From NCBI GenBank assembly GCA_019775845.1, contig JADQAV010000057.1:1-56191 (forward strand): DNA of 56,191 bases. Reading direction: 5' to 3'. This DNA comes from Myrmaecium sp. VS I D KN 1 (taxonomy: Eukaryota > Ascomycota > Dothideomycetes > Valsariales > Valsariaceae). Below the pieces are notes generated by a model that was given only the letters and a program-made list of their open reading frames with translations, was not told the origin of the DNA and ran no database searches. The position numbers were made by a program, and so were the translations under genes. This document shows, piece after piece, positions 30,909 to 44,558 of the stretch. Numbering within the stretch: the stretch's first letter is position 1; every line of letters begins with the position of its first letter.

Positions 30909-32524
30909 ATGCCGAACGTCCCTCTTGCAGCTCCCGATCAGGACGCTGAGAAAGCAGGAGACCACAGCTCGCGCGAGGCAACATCTCAGTCGGCTGGAGA
31001 TCGTGACTATCCTCCTCCGCGTCCTCCGCGTCCTCCTCGTCTCCCTCCTCCGCGTCCTCCTCGTCTCCCTCCTCCACCTCCTCCTCGTCTCCCTCCTCCG
31101 CCTCCCCCTCCTCACGACAACAACAACCCAGCAGCGCAACCCTCCACCGCCCTCACCACCTCACCTGCAGCCGCCACCCCAGCACGAGGACCCCCCATCG
31201 TGCGCGTGCGCTGGACCGGCGTGCCCCGTCTCTCCACCAACTGGGGCGCAGAAGGGGACAGGAACAGCATCGCGGCGGCGCTGCAGCGCTACTGGCGCAC
31301 GCAGCGGGAGAGCTTTGTGGAGGAAGATGAGGAGGAAAGCGAGGAAGAGGAGGGGAATGGTTTCCTTCCATCGCCTGCGATGGGACTGGGCAAAGTTCGG
31401 GTGCGGGAGGCTGCTCGTCGATCGGTGGTGGCCGCGGCGGCGGCGTCATCGCCGGATTTACGGTTTAGTGGCCGGTTTAGTGGTCGGTTTGGGGAGGATG
31501 GTTTGGAGGTGGGGTGGCCGGTGAGACGACGGGCATCATTAAGTGCGTTTGAGAGACCTGCCGACCCTGAGCCTGGTCGGCGACTTCTTCCGTTTGCATG
31601 GGGAGGTTATGGGTCGTCTGACGGTGAGCTTTTATCACATACCTTTCCCGGCGGGGAAAGAAGCGCAAGGGCGGAAGCGCGAAGCTGACAGATTTAGACT
31701 CAGAGGAAGAGGATGAGAGGACGGTGTGTATCCTCGACGGATCAAGCGCGTTGGCTAAGCGTATTGCCCGCGTCTTCGTGCGGGAGGGGTGGACGGTGAG
31801 TACGCTGGTGCTCACCTCACCAGCGAGCGACACTTCACAGGGGAGTGGCGGAAGACGCCTAACTCTCGATGAGCGGACGAGGGGCCAGCTCCGCATCTTC
31901 CTTGCCACTGGCATGATGCGCGGAGACATGGCCGCCGTTATCGACAGGGTGGAGCGGCGGGCCGGTGGTCGGCTCGTAGACACGCTGATCAATGTTGTCT
32001 GCGAGCTGGGAGGGGACAAAGGAGGTCTGACGGAGCAGTGGCAGCAGGCGTACACGAGGCCGCTCGATTCCATGGCGGAGGTGTGCGGACGGTTCAAGCA
32101 CGCTTACCGCGGAGGGGCGACGGTGGAGGAGGGGGTTCAGGGAGATCTGATGATCGTGAATGTTGTGCCGCGCTACTGCACGGACATATTTCGCAAGGGG
32201 TTGGAAGCATTAGACCGATCTGTCGCGTTGGCAAGGAAGGATATGCTTGGGTTACCGGTCCGGATTGAAAAGGTGGAGTATGCGGTTTCGAAAGAGATGA
32301 CCGCTGCGGCAGTCGACGAGGCGCTTGACGAGGTTGCCTTGACTGTCTACAGAACGGCGACGGGAGGTCGTCCCGGACAAGCTTGGGGGATGGCGGGAGT
32401 ATTGCATCGGAGAAGAGCGTCCAGCGTGAGTAGCCTCTCGCGATGGCATCCGAGACGAGGCTTCCCGGCGCTCAGGAGATGGGTTAGCACTCTGAACTTG
32501 AGTGGTAGGGGGAAGGTGGATTGA
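30909..32524 (+). CDS. Proline-rich protein with degenerate SDR-like (possibly DUF1776-type) domain
   Basis: Two exons (30909-31623, 31692-32524) join in phase 1 to give 515 residues. Residues about 35-75 are a PPRPPRLPPP-type proline-rich tract encoded by a tandem DNA repeat, a likely SH3 or WW ligand. Then follow an acidic stretch (EEDEEESEEEE) and an Arg/Ser-rich stretch. From residue 250 a Rossmann-like start VCILDGSSALAKRIARVFV is visible, followed by DTLINVVCE near 337, where SDRs have NNAG, and by VNVVPRYCTDIFRKGLEALDR, where Phe405 and Leu409 sit at the Tyr/Lys positions. The C-terminus is basic (RRWVSTLNLSGRGK), similar in style to the end of the preceding gene. Fungal DUF1776 proteins are the nearest family I can think of, but this is a weak match. 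The start codon is the first in-frame ATG. Function unknown. Confidence 0.7.
31010..31115. repeat. Tandem repeat encoding the proline-rich tract
   Basis: Imperfect tandem array of CCTCCTCCGCGTCCTCCTCG-like and CTCCCTCCTC units within the coding region at 30909-32524. Slippage here would change the length of the PPRPPRLPPP tract by multiples of three. Confidence 0.75.
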
Positions 32525-33198
32525 GTTCAGGGGGGAACCTGGAGAGAGAACTATATAGAGGATAGCAGCCCCAAAAATAATGTTGGCACGGATAGGATCT
32601 GAGAAGGAGAAGCAAGAGTGACTGATGTGACTGTCCAGAAAAGAAGATACTTGATATTGTTTTATAGGAACGAAGACTGTGATGACGATAGTGACAAACG
32701 CTGAATACGCAGCCATCTTGAGTAGCTATAAGAAAACCTTTTACTTATTGCTAGTTGTTAACCAACACTGTAGAGATGAGATGAGGTGAAGTTGCTGCGT
32801 GCTCACACGGAAAGCTATTTATCTTAGTAAGCTTCAGATGTTCCCCGCATCCCCGAGCATCCGAGCGTTCCGGACCCTGAATGCCTGAGACTGGCCTGAC
32901 GTGCCCGATCTCCCGTTCCCCTCACTGACATCACGGTACTCCTCCTTAATTCCACCAGTTAACTCCGACACAGTCCCCTTGTGAGTGCCGTCACCACTCC
33001 TGCCGATGCCGTGCCTGCCGTACGCGGTATCCCCTCAACTCAATTCAGTCGCCCGCAGCGCATTGCAATCCATGACGCACTGTACTATGGCGCGACTCCG
33101 CTCATGTTCCCAATGCGACACTTGCCTTTTATCATTTCTGCAACCCGTGCTTTGCCGTCGCGCACTCTTCCCCCTCATCCATATTCACCGAGCGAAGC
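32525..33198. promoter_or_regulatory. Intergenic region upstream of the MRJP-like gene
   Basis: 3' flank of the SDR-like gene followed by the promoter of the next gene. AT-rich from about 32570 to 32830, then GC-richer. No TATA of canonical form and no gene seen. Confidence 0.4.
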
Positions 33199-34470
33199 AT
33201 GAGACTCATCCACATAATCCCCCAGCTGGTAGCCTTCGCAGCTGCGCAATCAACTAATCCAACTCTGCGCACCGACAATGGCACCTACGGTCCCGCGCTT
33301 GAAGAATACCACTACTACTATCAGCAATGGCCCATCGGCCTGGCCATCTCGAGCACTGGCCGCTTCTTTGCTTCCTACACTCGCGGCAACTATACCTTCA
33401 CGCTGGGTGAAGCTACAAACCTGACCCACGAAGTGCCATACCCTTCTCAGGATCTCCAGCTCCCCGTTAGCGACCTCAACACGACGCTGGGGGGCATCCC
33501 CTTCGGCAGCAGCAACAGCAGCGCCTTCATCTCCGTCCAGGCCCTCTACATCACCCCGCAGAGCAACACCACCGGCCGTCCGGAGACGCTGTGGGTGTTA
33601 GACACCGGACGCCCGACCGTGCATGCAGCCGATGGCACGTCGTCGATGCCGTACGCGCAGCCCGGCGGCCCGAAGCTCGTTGCCATCAGCCTGGCGAACA
33701 ACAGCATCTACCAAACCTACACCTTCCCACCTGACGTGCATTATCCGACGAGCTACCTGAACGATCTGCGTTTCGACCTGCGACCCCAATACACCAACAC
33801 CACCGCTGGCGTGGCGTATCTGGTCGACTCATCCGACAACGGGACGCCTGGCTTCATCGTCCTCGACCTCGGCACCGGGCAATCCTGGCGGCGGCTCAGC
33901 CTGGACTACTCCGTCCTGCGCGGGCAGCAGGACGTGCCCAGCTACCACGGGCAGCCCTTCTATCTCCGCCAGCCCGGGCATCCGATCGGCTGGCAACAAG
34001 AAGGCCTGGACGGCACCCAGCTCTCGCCGGACGGAAGCCGGATGTACTACAGCCCGCTCACATCGAAATACCTGTACTCGATTCCCACAGCCAACCTGCG
34101 GCAGACCGACGCCAACCCGCTCGCGGAGGTGTGGGCGCACGCCAACGTGACGAACCACGGGCAGCGCGGCGGCGACGCGAACGGCTTCGAGGGCGACAGC
34201 AACGGGCTCGTCTACCAGCTCATCCCGGAGCAGAACGCGGTGTACTACTTCGACCCCGCGGATGGGTTGACCAAGCCTCTCCTTCGGGACCCGCGCATCC
34301 TCTGGCCGGACGGGGCGTCGGTCGGGCAGGACGGGTATATCTACCTTAATATCAACCAGCTGTTTTACCAGCCGGACTGGAATGATGGCGTGGATGGGAG
34401 GGTGTTTCCGGGCGCGGTGCTGCGGGCGAAGCTGCCGAATAATGGGACGAAGATTACGACGCTGTACTAG
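33199..34470 (+). CDS. Secreted major royal jelly protein/yellow family protein
   Basis: Single exon, 423 residues, the usual size for the family. A signal peptide is present (MRLIHIIPQLVAFAAA, then QSTNPT). MRJP/yellow proteins form six-bladed propellers and are best known from insects, with scattered fungal and bacterial members. Family blocks visible: PIGLAISSTGRFFASYTRG, ETLWVLDTGRP, SYLNDLRFDLR, GFIVLDLGTGQSWRRLS, GLDGTQLSPDGSRMYYSPL, DANGFEGDSNGLVYQL and the closing LWPDGASVGQDGYIYLNINQL. Many Asn glycosylation sites (for example NNS, NTT, NGT) agree with secretion. Enzymatic role is unsettled in the family; dopachrome conversion is reported for some insect members. No neighbouring gene explains its role. 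Confidence 0.92.
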   Translation: MRLIHIIPQLVAFAAAQSTNPTLRTDNGTYGPALEEYHYYYQQWPIGLAISSTGRFFASYTRGNYTFTLGEATNLTHEVPYPSQDLQLPVSDLNTTLGGIPFGSSNSSAFISVQALYITPQSNTTGRPETLWVLDTGRPTVHAADGTSSMPYAQPGGPKLVAISLANNSIYQTYTFPPDVHYPTSYLNDLRFDLRPQYTNTTAGVAYLVDSSDNGTPGFIVLDLGTGQSWRRLSLDYSVLRGQQDVPSYHGQPFYLRQPGHPIGWQQEGLDGTQLSPDGSRMYYSPLTSKYLYSIPTANLRQTDANPLAEVWAHANVTNHGQRGGDANGFEGDSNGLVYQLIPEQNAVYYFDPADGLTKPLLRDPRILWPDGASVGQDGYIYLNINQLFYQPDWNDGVDGRVFPGAVLRAKLPNNGTKITTLY

Positions 34471-36053
34471 CTCGGTCAGGCTTGGGCAGGTTTAGGTATG
34501 TGTCGCGAGGGGTGGTGGTGTAGTACAGTACTTCGTAGACCGATGAGCGGGTTTCTTTTCTAGATGTGCTTAGTTGGCTGGGACAAGTGTATCTTGCGCT
34601 GCAGGAAAAGAGATTGAATAGGAAATAATAGAGCCTGCAATAGTATTTTGTAAGTGAAAGAAACAGCACCATGAAAATAATAAGGATGAAAAAGAATTGC
34701 GAAATGAGTGTAGGCAGAGAGGTCGAGTGAAAATCATGGAGTAAGTAGGACGGTAGTGTGGACGGAGGGGTGCAAAAGGGTGCCCGTTGGCAGGGAGGAA
34801 CTTTCGCAAAGGCGGGAGGAACTTTCGCAGGGGCGTATGAGGAACTTTCGCGAGGAACTTTCGCGAGGAACTTTCATCACCAAAGTTCCACATGTTCGAC
34901 GGTGAAGAAGGGAAATTTCCCCATCGGGCGATCGCGCGCCCCTCTGATTAGTTGGCGCCGGAGGTTGGTCCGGCGCCCATCGAATTTTCTATTTTTTTGC
35001 TACTTGCGTGATGAGGGGACGTTTCTGAGTCGACCTGCTTGGTTTGAGCGCGTGGTCTTTTGGTGGGGTTGTGTTGTGTCGGTTTTTTTCTGTCTTTTGG
35101 ATGTGGTTTGGGGATGCTCTGTAGGTTGGAGGGAGAGGGGTGGAAGGGTGGAAGGGGTGCACCGAGGAAGTTGTGGTTCTGCGAATGTCTTGGTGGTCTT
35201 CCGCCCGCATAAAGCACCTCGAAATGTATATTTAATGGCTGTTTTGAGGACTGTAGAGAGGCTAAGTATGCCGGAGTATCGTCTATTTATGTAGAGCCTT
35301 AAAATGGTAATGAAGCCTGGTGTACAGGCCTGGTATTGATTGATTGATTTCTGCTGGGCCACGACTTTTCGTGGTCCCCTGTGGGGCCGCGCTCCCCTTT
35401 TCCTTCTTCCCATCTCGCTCGAACCGAAACCCGTCGAACAAAAAGAAAAAGGAGAGAAAACTTGAAGGCGTTGTAGAAGATTCCATCTGGGATTTCTGTC
35501 TCTCTCCATGAAGACGCCAAAAACCCACTCCAACTCCACGTTTCGCATCCTCTTCCCTCTCCCTCGTTTATCGGAGCGGGTCGAATGGTTGGCGGTGGTG
35601 ATAGTGATAAAGGTGATGATGATGTCATCCACTGTGAGGGACCTCCTCAACTCATTCACAGCGAGGCCAGCAAGGCACAGTTGTCAAGCCATTCTTCCTT
35701 TTCGTTTCCACGGTGCAAGGTAGGAGGATGTGAGGTGAGGTGGGACGCGGCAGCAACCGCCGCCGCCGCTGCCGCCACCACCAATGGGATCATCAGCAGC
35801 AGCAGCAGGAGATAAATACCTCCCCACGCCCTTATCCCCCCCACCCCTTCTATTCTTTCTCCCCCCTGCTACCTCATTATCATCATCTCCATCGTTTGAA
35901 GAAACACGACCGTTTCGTTTACAATCGCGAAGAGGGAACGCATTCCCGGGCTTGATATAGAACATTATCTTAGTTTTTGCCAACGCATATAATCCTCCTT
36001 CATAACCTTGCTTTTCTTTCTCTTCCTTCATCTTCTTAAATGACCGCTTGTTC
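34471..36053. other. Intergenic region with GGAACTTTCGC repeat cluster
   Basis: No convincing gene in 1.6 kb. Direct copies of GGAACTTTCGC sit at 34797, 34818, 34841 and 34854, with a variant at 34867 and an inverted AAAGTTCC at 34882-34889. A perfect 12-bp palindrome GGGAAATTTCCC follows at 34910-34921. The right half contains CAG/GCC trinucleotide patches (35750-35815) and a CT-rich leader before the GH13 gene. Confidence 0.5.
34797..34889. repeat. Cluster of GGAACTTTCGC direct repeats with an inverted copy
   Basis: Four exact 11-bp copies, one variant (GGAACTTTCAT) and one inverted core, at start spacings 21, 23, 13 and 13 bases. Located 330 bases after the MRJP-like stop and 1.2 kb before the GH13 gene. 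It may be a multi-site protein-binding array or a local slippage product. Confidence 0.7.

Positions 36054-36057
<4 letters not shown>
36040..36057 (+). promoter_or_regulatory. Five-codon uORF whose stop overlaps the GH13 start (ATGA)
   Basis: ATG ACC GCT TGT TCA TGA at 36040-36057. Its TGA (36055-36057) overlaps the presumed main ATG at 36054-36056. Ribosomes using the uORF could re-initiate at the overlapping ATG or skip to a later in-frame Met (96, 118 or 126), which would drop the N-terminal extension. Confidence 0.6.
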
Positions 36058-38759
<2,702 letters not shown>

Positions 38760-41700
38760 GGTCTTTTTGTGAATGCCTGATTTCGGTTGTTATGTCCTGA
38801 TGCGTTTTGTTTCTTGTTTCTTGCGTGGACAAGAGTTTTGGTTATATACGTGTGCGTATGTCCGTGTGTAGGGGTGGGAGTGTTTTGGAAAGGTGTGCAT
38901 GTTTTCGGGTCGTGAGGTTCTTGAGGGGGTGTTTTTCGGGTTGTTTCGAGCTCTCTTTCGGTTCTGGGGAGATTGGATCGACTTGTTGGAGATTTCGGAT
39001 TGTAGGCTGGGTAGAGGAGGGGGGAGAAGGAGAGGAACATCTCCTCTCTCTCTCACCCTCCGCTCCGGCCTGGTATGTGTTGCTGCATTGCTGCACTTGA
39101 AGCTAGACGTCACGATTAATACTGGTTCGGTACTATATTTTCAAGGCACTCAGTCATTCTAGAGAATGAATCTCTTTATCGTTGCAGTATGGTTCTGTTT
39201 TCCTGGCTTGATGGACCGAATCAAGTCCAGTGCAACAGCCAAATCATCCGTTCATAACCCCTTTACCAGTACGAAGAGGAGAAAAAAAAGGAGACAGAGA
39301 AAAATTGTTGGCTCAGAACGATCGAGATCCATCCATGCGCTCCGTCCGCCCGTCCTATACATATCGAAAATCTAATCCATAGCACCTACAGTACTACTCC
39401 TCCTTCTATCCGAAAAGTAAACATTCTTCGGGCTCTTTTCAACGACGTGGACGTCAAGTCTAGATCCAGTCACTTATGAAATAACGGGGAGACAACGGGG
39501 AGACAAGAAACGGGAAGGGGAAGGGGACGGGATAAAGGGGTGTACATTATTTGAGTTAGGTAGGCGTTAGGCGTGATGGTGAAGAGAAAAACCCTCCTCC
39601 CCCCTTCCCGCTGCCGCACCACGTGGGGAATCTAGAGAACCCTGATGAAGTCCCCCTCCCCCTCCCGCGTGGCTTCCATCGGAGAAATCTCCGATTATAG
39701 TTTAACAAAAATGAAATAGCACTCTACGTGCATATCGGTATGAGTATATGCGTGTTTGCGGGCGGATGGGTGGAGAAATCTATACAATGGGATTCACAAC
39801 ATCCGCAAACTGGCCGTGTGATCCACGATACCAACGGACCAGTCTGTGAACTTCACGAGCAAGCCTCGACCTATTTACTTTTGTTTTGGGAGAAGAGGAA
39901 AATCTGTTTTTTCTAGCTTCCTACCTCCCTCAATTCGCGAGCCGCTTTCCTCGGAGAAGGGGAGTTATGGATGTGTCAAAGGTCCATATGTTTTTGGTGC
40001 ATATCGGCGTGGAGAGGAAGAGAGGTGCCACGTGGGACTCAATGTACCCACAGTTAGCCGTTTCCCATGGACGCGAGTCTCGCCGCGTGGGAAAGGTAGA
40101 GAGAGAGCATGCTATTTGTGTCCTACCGTGGTATGTACCACTGCTCTCGCGTCGCGGGAGACCAGGCGGAGTTATCCCCCCGTGGAGATCGACATGTCAG
40201 ACTGGAACGCTTCGACCCTGCCCTTTCCCCATTCTCCCGTATCCCTTCCCTTTCCCCGTGGGCCGGGCCATGGATGAGCAATCCCGTAGTCCGACCATAG
40301 GGAAGGCTGTCTTCAGCCACGCGTTTCAGGATGGGATGGAGAGCGTCTCATATTCGTCCAGTCGGTCCGTTCCAGCGGTCTCGAACGGCCCTGTCGCTGA
40401 GAGGGTCCGGGTATGGTTTGATTGTAGACATCCGTGATGGGACCCTCGATCTGTACGTCTCCTTTCAGGGGTTACGGATCGAGAGGCTAACAGAAGCCTG
40501 ATGGCTCTTGGTCGCCGATCGTGAACCTGATAGACTGACGATGCAGGAGGATGTTGAGACATCCGTTGAACCGACCACACTTTGTAGGTTACTCCAGCGT
40601 GACCTTGGTCGAGATTGAAGCGCAGGAACGACTTATGTGAGTCGTTTGTCGAAGCCGCAGTGAACCCGTCATCGCAGCAGTCATCTGTCTCGCTTGTAAG
40701 TATCCACAAGGCCCGTACCGTTTATCCGTGTTGCCAGATCTCGAAACGAGTGGCTGGACTCTCCGTAGCTCGCGCTTATCTGCGCACTTGCAAGTAATCC
40801 TCTGCGACAAATCCCTCATTAGCGATCTGGTGCGTTTGGTTTATCATATGGACCTGTTCACCTGCTCGCAAGGCCTTCCCTAAGCAGGTACGAGCGGTTG
40901 CGCATCGTGCAGTAACACGTGAAACGGACGAGACTCTCCATAGCAGGGCCTCTTGAAGGAGCGCACAACCAAGTTTTTCATTTACTCGAGTCAATCATTC
41001 TCGCTTCGCCGGCTCGAGCAGTAGTCGCGTAGATCGCTACCGAAGGCCCAGCTGATGACCATCTTCGGCTAAAGATGTCTGCCAACGGAGAACGCGCCGC
41101 GCGCCCCCGACTCCCCCGGCTGGGATTGGACCCCGCGGAAGTCGAGATCGTTCTCGGTTAATAACTAGCGGCGTTCTAGGAACATTGATCGGAGCTAGGT
41201 GTGGATGGACGGTTGCTGCACGACCCTGGTCGACCGGGGATGGGTCCGTAGTCCATCGGGAGCGTGACTAGGGTCCCTAGGCTCGAGAGCGTGAATGAAA
41301 CGCAGGGAGTCCTGCAGGGGCCGTACAGAACAGATGTAAGAGGTAACTCATCACGACTGGGGAAAAGGGATTTATATGATGGTAGAAAGATTGTGCTGAG
41401 GTTCAGAGGAGGTCAAGGAGATATATGTCCGTCAGAACCTCTGGAGCTTTTGCCGGTCGACGGTGTGCCTCTGTTCTTGGATGGCATTGCGAGTAATCAT
41501 ATGTTACTGGTTATGACCTTGATGTGACGGCTGTCGCAAGTCCGTCAGCGTGCTCGCCGAACGTGGTCGGCAATCGCCTGTAGCCGTCGGCGACTGGCAG
41601 ACCTGTCGACGAGCCGGGTGGGCCCGGAGAGAGTCCCCATCCAACCTTTCCCCGTAAACCGGCTACGCGGAGAGCGGCGATTCACGAGACTGTATGCTGG

Positions 41701-42938
41701 GGAGGGGGCATATCCGGGGAGGAGAGACGAAGAGGCGCGGGAGCCAATTACGGAGGAGGGAATTTCACCCCTAAAGTCTATTTGTGAGTCTTTCTCCGAA
41801 CCTCCGCGGGGACGGGATAAACCTCCCCCCTCGTCACATGCGTCGTTTTCCGCTCTTCTCTTCGGAGGCGTGGTTACGGCGTATGCTGGCTGTGATTAGG
41901 CCATCTTTCTCGGCCAAAACTGCAATGGTCTTGTTGGGAGATGCAGAGCGACGGCAGGTCACGACGGTCTGTAATCTGGCGTTCAATCATGTCTTTGCCT
42001 GCTCGGTGAGTAAACATTACCTAGTCCACGGAGGTTCCTGAGTGCACCATTGGCTTCGCCAATGGCTTGTCCTCTCCGTTGTTTGTTGGCCTTGCTGAAC
42101 CTGATTGTATAGAGCGGTGGACCGACAGATTCGGACGACACAAGCTTCTGCGATCCCAGTCGCGAAGTGGGCAGAGAATGCCCGCGCGTTGGGTGGAACT
42201 AGCTGTTTACTCCATACAAAGGGCTCTTGCTCGGTTCGAAGATTTGTCAAGACTCATCCAGACGCCAGTCGTCCCAAGAGGACTTTCGACAGCACCAGGA
42301 GGCGGTAGGGAAATCAGTAGCGACGACGAGTGACCTGAAGATTGAATTGCCCCTCGTCATGCAGCGGCGCACGCCCTCGACAGGGGCGCCGTGAGGCGAT
42401 GTTCCGGGTGGTCGACCAGTCAATCTTGCCTGGAAGTGGAGGAAGCTAGGTAATGTTGAAGGTGTGAGTTAGCAGGGAGACCCCGCAGCCGTTGTTGGTC
42501 TCGCTCGGTCCGTACCTAATGTAATCTACGAATAGGCAGGTACTGCATCCACCTACTCCTACGAATAGAGTAGTAAGGTGGGTTAGGCCGACCCTTCCCC
42601 GAAAGCTTCCGCAAGCTGGTGAGCTACAGATCTGCCACCGGTCTACGCAACGCCAACTCGTACGACTCTCGCAGTAGTTCCCGCCAGCGGCCCCGGGCTG
42701 TGAGTGTACGACTAGGAAGAGGCGGCTAGAAGGGGGGCGGCTAGGAGGGTTTCCCTGGCCTGCGGAGGCGCCGCTCGGGTAGCTCTTCTCCTAGTCAGAG
42801 TATACCTATAGCTAGGACGGCCATTAATAAACGACGTGGGCCTCCCGGCAAGCTCGCATCGTGATCGGCCCGCAGCCTGCAACGCACACCATCTCCACAA
42901 CCCCAGGCAGTATCACAAACTCCACTTCTTAGCCGGCA
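38760..42938. other. 4.2-kb region without a recognisable gene
   Basis: Only short ORFs without motifs (the longest, 39886-40437, looks random). Segments of differing composition follow each other: T/G-rich 3' flank to about 39150, purine-rich tracts at 39270-39310 and 39480-39550, then mixed sequence. I see no transposase, no terminal repeats and no RNA gene. It may hold the promoter of the bZIP gene and decayed sequence. Confidence 0.4.
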
Positions 42939-44359
42939 ATGGCGTATCCGTGGGCCATACCCCCCGACGATCTGAATAACCCCGATGGAAGCTTTCCAGG
43001 CCAATCATACTTCTACCATCACGGCTACGGCTCTCTACCTTCTCAACTGGAAGACGAAAGGGTGGCATTCACTGTACGCCCTACAGCATTCACACATCCC
43101 GCACAGCGTTGCGGCTACGAAAGTCCTCGAAGTTCCTAACTCACCTCTAGAATCCCACGTTCCAGCCCTACGGAGAGTCAAGCAAAGGGACGCTGACTGA
43201 CGCCGATGAGATCAGCCCAGCCGATAGCTGTTGGAATACGCTACATCACTTCGACGCCGTCGAGCAGCCGAGGAGTTTGACGATACCCCCGGCAGCGATG
43301 GGTTTGTCGTACGAATACGATGCCATCTCGCCGGGAGGCAACCGTTCACACCTCGAGCAGATCACCCTCCCGGTGATACCGCAGCCCATAGCGAAACCGT
43401 TCGTCCTCCCGCGAATGCCTGTCAGTCACAAGGACAGCTACTACCGCTCCGATTCCGCCATCACATTCGAGCCCCCTCTCGGCCAGATACCGTCCGACTC
43501 CATCACACCAACCATGCTTCAAGTTGCGGAGGCGGCCAGCATGTCCGACAGCGAAGGCGACGTCGATGACGGAAACGACGATCCGACCGCGACCACGGCC
43601 ACCACATCGCACCTATTCGAGCCGTTCCCTCACTTCGCCGACAGCGACATCGTCCTGTCCGCCGCCACTTCCGCTGCACTCACCCCCGCCGCCGCCGCAG
43701 GCAGGACCAAACGCGGCCACGAGAGCGTCGCCACCATCAGCCTGGACGAGGACGAGGACGCGGATCCCGAAGAGGGAACCCGACGCCTCAAACGTCGCAA
43801 GACCACCGGCAGCACTCACACCTTCCTTCCCTCCGCCACGAACACCTACCACTCCGCCCCTCCCACCCGGCTACGTGCCAACACCTCCGCCGACCTCTCC
43901 CAATCCCGCAGCCCGTCCTCCTCACCACATCCCCTCGAGGCTCACACCACCAGCACCAGCGCCAGCACCTCCAAACCCCCCACCAACCCCCACCGCCGGA
44001 CTCAAAGCCAAACAGCCGCCGAGCAGCCATCCGCCCACCTCCTCGCCAACCGTCGCGCGGCGACGAAATGCCGGGCCAAAAAGCGCGCCTGGGTCGCGCA
44101 CCTGCAGTCGCAGGCGGAGGAGGTGACGGCGCGGCGGGACCGGCTTCGTCGCGAGGTCGCTGGCTTTCGCGAGGAGGTCTTCGCCCTGAAAGGCCTGCTG
44201 CTGCGGCATACGCATTGTGGGTGTGAGCGGATTCGGGGGTATTTGGGGGCGTCTGGGCCTGCGGTGGGGTCGGGGAATGGTGGGGGTGGTGGTGGGGGTG
44301 TTGATGGAGGGGAAGGGGGAGGGGGAGGAGGAGGTCTGGTGGGGTTTGAGGATGGGTGA
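42939..44359 (+). CDS. bZIP transcription factor
   Basis: Two exons (42939-43073, 43151-44359) join in phase 0, giving 447 residues. The start MAYPWAIPPDDLNNPDGSF is well placed and the first exon has no competing family match. The DNA-binding region is clear at residues 340-395: basic motif LLANRRAATKCRAKKRAW with Asn345, then a heptad-spaced zipper through LRREVAGFREEVFALKGLLL. The zipper is followed by HTHCGCERIRGYL, the H-x2-C-x-C ending common in fungal ATF/CREB-type bZIPs. A likely nuclear signal is RRLKRRK near 219. N-terminal and middle parts are Ser/Thr/Pro-rich with an acidic run (DEDEDADPEEG); the tail is Gly-rich from a GGT/GGG repeat. Stress or developmental control is typical of the family. 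An assembly gap starts 125 bases after the stop. Confidence 0.9.
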
Positions 44360-44483
44360 GGTTGTGGAGGGTTGGGAGGTTCTCAGCAGAATGTGCGGGG
44401 CGGGGTAATATTTAGGTCGCAGCTTTCAGGCGCACCTGCGGCGGTGTATTTACTCACTTCAGTGGGCTTCAAGGCTTTCATTT

Positions 44484-44526
44484 GGGGGGGGGGGGGGGGG
44501 GGGGGGNNNNNNNNNNNNNNNNNNNN

Positions 44527-44555
<29 letters not shown>
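44484..44555. other. Assembly gap flanked by poly-G and poly-C
   Basis: G at 44484-44506, N at 44507-44526, C at 44527-44555. The architecture is identical to the gap at 224-275. Confidence 0.9.

Positions 44556-44558
<3 letters not shown>

Noticed and set aside
34758-35294. 178-residue + strand frame across the GGAACTTTCGC cluster
   Set aside because: Its repeated GTFA residues simply reflect the DNA repeat; the rest shows no coding character.
42220-42240. GGTTCGAA-like motif resembling a tRNA B box (also near 48474)
   Set aside because: No matching A box, acceptor stem or cloverleaf at the proper distance.
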